Of a DNA stretch of 5,440 bases, positions 4,493 through 5,440 are shown piece by piece. Source of the DNA: an uncultured Bacilli bacterium (GTDB lineage Bacteria; Bacillota_I; Bacilli_A; RF39; UBA660); assembly GCA_947629425.1 (NCBI GenBank), contig CANRDR010000104.1:1-5440 (forward strand). Reading direction: 5' to 3'. The notes below the pieces were generated by a model. The model saw nothing but the letters and a program-made list of their open reading frames with translations, did no database searches and was not told the origin of the DNA. Position 1 is the stretch's first letter, and each line of letters starts with the position of its first letter. The position numbers and the translations under genes were made by a program.

Positions 4493-5296
4493 ATGGTTAT
4501 TTTGAAAAAAAGAATAATTAGTGCAGGTATTATGCTTTTAATAGTTATACCTTTAATTATATTAGGTGGTATTCCTTTTGCACTTGCTGTTGGATTAATA
4601 GGAATACTTGCTTATAAAGAATTAATAGATTTAAGAAAAGAAAAGAAAAATGATTATCCTAATTTAATAAAATTATTAGGATTAATAGATGTATTATTTC
4701 TTATTTATTCTAATTTTGAAAAATATGGTTTATTATTTGGAGTATCGTATAAAATTATTTGTGGAGTTATATTAAATTTAGCAGCACCTATAATTTTATA
4801 TAAAAAAGAATATAATGTAGATGATTTCTTTCATATGTTAAGTAATGTATTATTTTTAGGAATTGGATTTAATTTAATAATTTCAGTATATAATTATAAT
4901 ATAAAATATTTTTTAATGTTAATATTAATAACGGTATTAACTGATACGTTTGCATTATTTGGTGGTAGATTAATAGGAAAACATAAATTTACTAAAATTA
5001 GTCCTAATAAAACTATAGAAGGTTGTATTGTTGGTTCTTTAGTTTCTACTATTGTTTGTTCAATGTATTATGTAAATGTAATAAGTAGTGATAATAATTT
5101 AATTAGAACAATTTTATTAATATTATTATTTAGCATAATAGGACAAATTGGAGATTTATTCTTTAGTGCTATTAAAAGAGAATATAATAAAAAAGATTTT
5201 TCAAATTTAATACCAGGACATGGTGGTATATTAGATAGATTAGATAGTATTATATTTGTATTATTTGCATTTGTAGTATTTATGGCTTATTTATAG
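4493..5296 (+). CDS. cdsA: Phosphatidate cytidylyltransferase (CDP-diacylglycerol synthase)
   Basis: CdsA makes CDP-diacylglycerol from phosphatidate and CTP in the cell membrane (EC 2.7.7.41), the precursor of phosphatidylglycerol and cardiolipin. The 267-residue protein is a polytopic membrane protein with several hydrophobic segments. The C-terminal family signature is complete: Ser225, Lys228-Arg229, Lys234-Asp235, Pro241, His243-Gly-Gly, Asp248-Arg249 and Asp251. Upstream of it are TDTFALFGGRLIGKHK (150-165), SPNKTIEG (170-177) and GQIGDL (217-222), the other conserved catalytic stretches. The length is normal. The ATG at 4493 gives MVILKKRIISAG. Family members commonly begin MKKRII-like, so the TTG at 4502 (three residues shorter) is a realistic alternative; both have weak Shine-Dalgarno sequences in ATGGTAGATGG. 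The gene is followed after 9 nt by a site-2 protease gene, as part of the conserved envelope cluster, and the two are probably co-transcribed from the extended -10 promoter just upstream. Confidence 0.95.
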   Translation: MVILKKRIISAGIMLLIVIPLIILGGIPFALAVGLIGILAYKELIDLRKEKKNDYPNLIKLLGLIDVLFLIYSNFEKYGLLFGVSYKIICGVILNLAAPIILYKKEYNVDDFFHMLSNVLFLGIGFNLIISVYNYNIKYFLMLILITVLTDTFALFGGRLIGKHKFTKISPNKTIEGCIVGSLVSTIVCSMYYVNVISSDNNLIRTILLILLFSIIGQIGDLFFSAIKREYNKKDFSNLIPGHGGILDRLDSIIFVLFAFVVFMAYL

Positions 5297-5300
5297 GAGG
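5295..5300 (+). promoter_or_regulatory. Consensus Shine-Dalgarno overlapping the cdsA stop codon
   Basis: AGGAGG shares two bases with the cdsA stop TAG (5294-5296) and lies 5 bases before the ATG at 5306. The nearer ATG at 5301 is rejected as a start because it meets TGA two codons later. Confidence 0.85.
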
Positions 5301-5305
5301 ATGAA

Positions 5306-5440
5306 ATGATAGTAACATTAATTATTTTAATTATAATGCTTGGTATACTTATATTTGTTCATGAATTTGGGCATTTTATAGTTGCTAAGAAATGTGGTGT
5401 ACATGTAGATGAGTTTGCTTTAGGTATGGGACCAATAATT
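5306..5440 (+). CDS. rseP: RseP/RasP-type site-2 zinc metalloprotease, N-terminal part (3' end outside window)
   Basis: The first 45 residues of an M50-family intramembrane protease, which in Bacillus (RasP) cleaves anti-sigma factors and leftover signal peptides within the membrane. The first hydrophobic segment (about residues 2-18) leads into VHEFGHF, containing the zinc-binding HExxH (His19, Glu20, His23). It continues AKKCGVHVDEFALGMGP, the typical VxVxEFxxGxGP block of this family. The PDZ domain and the second metal-binding region (LDG) lie beyond the window. The start ATG at 5306 has AGGAGG five bases upstream. The gene directly follows cdsA, with 9 nt between, so co-transcription is likely. 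In Bacillus subtilis dxr separates these two genes; it is absent here. Confidence 0.93.
   Translation, partial: MIVTLIILIIMLGILIFVHEFGHFIVAKKCGVHVDEFALGMGPII

Noticed and set aside
1..5440. Recoded TGA (Mycoplasma code), tRNA or rRNA genes, CRISPR arrays and insertion sequences
   Set aside because: Trp is encoded by TGG with no in-frame TGA. No cloverleaf, rRNA-like segment, regularly spaced repeats, transposase or terminal inverted repeats were found.

Overview
The window is about 5.4 kb of very AT-rich bacterial DNA. It uses the standard genetic code: Trp is TGG, no in-frame TGA is read through, and genes end in TAA or TAG. Gene content and family resemblance point to a low-GC Bacillota/Mycoplasmatota-type organism, possibly an uncultured gut Bacilli lineage. 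The support is a ParC C-terminus with Firmicutes-type motifs, a YlbD-YlbE pair, a short SsbB-like SSB, and CdsA directly followed by an RseP/RasP-type M50 protease. The lineage is inferred; no rRNA gene is present.

Layout, left to right. Positions 1-924 hold the 3' part of parC (topoisomerase IV subunit A). A hairpin followed by a T-tract comes next, and its 3' arm is also the Shine-Dalgarno of ylbD (964-1302). ylbD is tightly coupled to ylbE (1305-1526). A strong terminator is formed partly from the last codons of ylbE. A stand-alone gene for a secreted or membrane-anchored TasA/CalY-like surface protein (1603-2154) follows and has its own terminator (2188-2220). A short single-stranded DNA-binding protein gene (2345-2680), behind a consensus-like promoter, runs tail to tail into an unrecognised 304-residue acidic protein on the minus strand (2677-3591); their stop codons interlock. 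An 85-bp divergent spacer carries a good minus-strand promoter overlapped by an 8+8 bp inverted repeat. To its right is a signal-anchored protein that looks like a degenerate NodB/polysaccharide-deacetylase domain (3677-4444). Then come an extended -10 promoter, cdsA (4493-5296), and the start of an RseP/RasP-like site-2 protease that leaves the window (5306-5440).

How the genes relate. The left part mixes DNA topology (ParC) with two small Bacilli proteins of unclear role. The middle consists of short, separately controlled accessory units: surface protein, SSB and the orphan minus-strand gene. The right end is an envelope module of CDP-diacylglycerol synthesis and intramembrane proteolysis. 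In Bacillus this module normally also contains uppS and dxr; here neither lies in the expected place. Most intergenic spacers are short, and several control signals overlap coding sequence or each other. The most interesting points are the terminator/Shine-Dalgarno overlap before ylbD, the terminator built from ylbE codons, and the orphan acidic gene with its operator-like palindrome.
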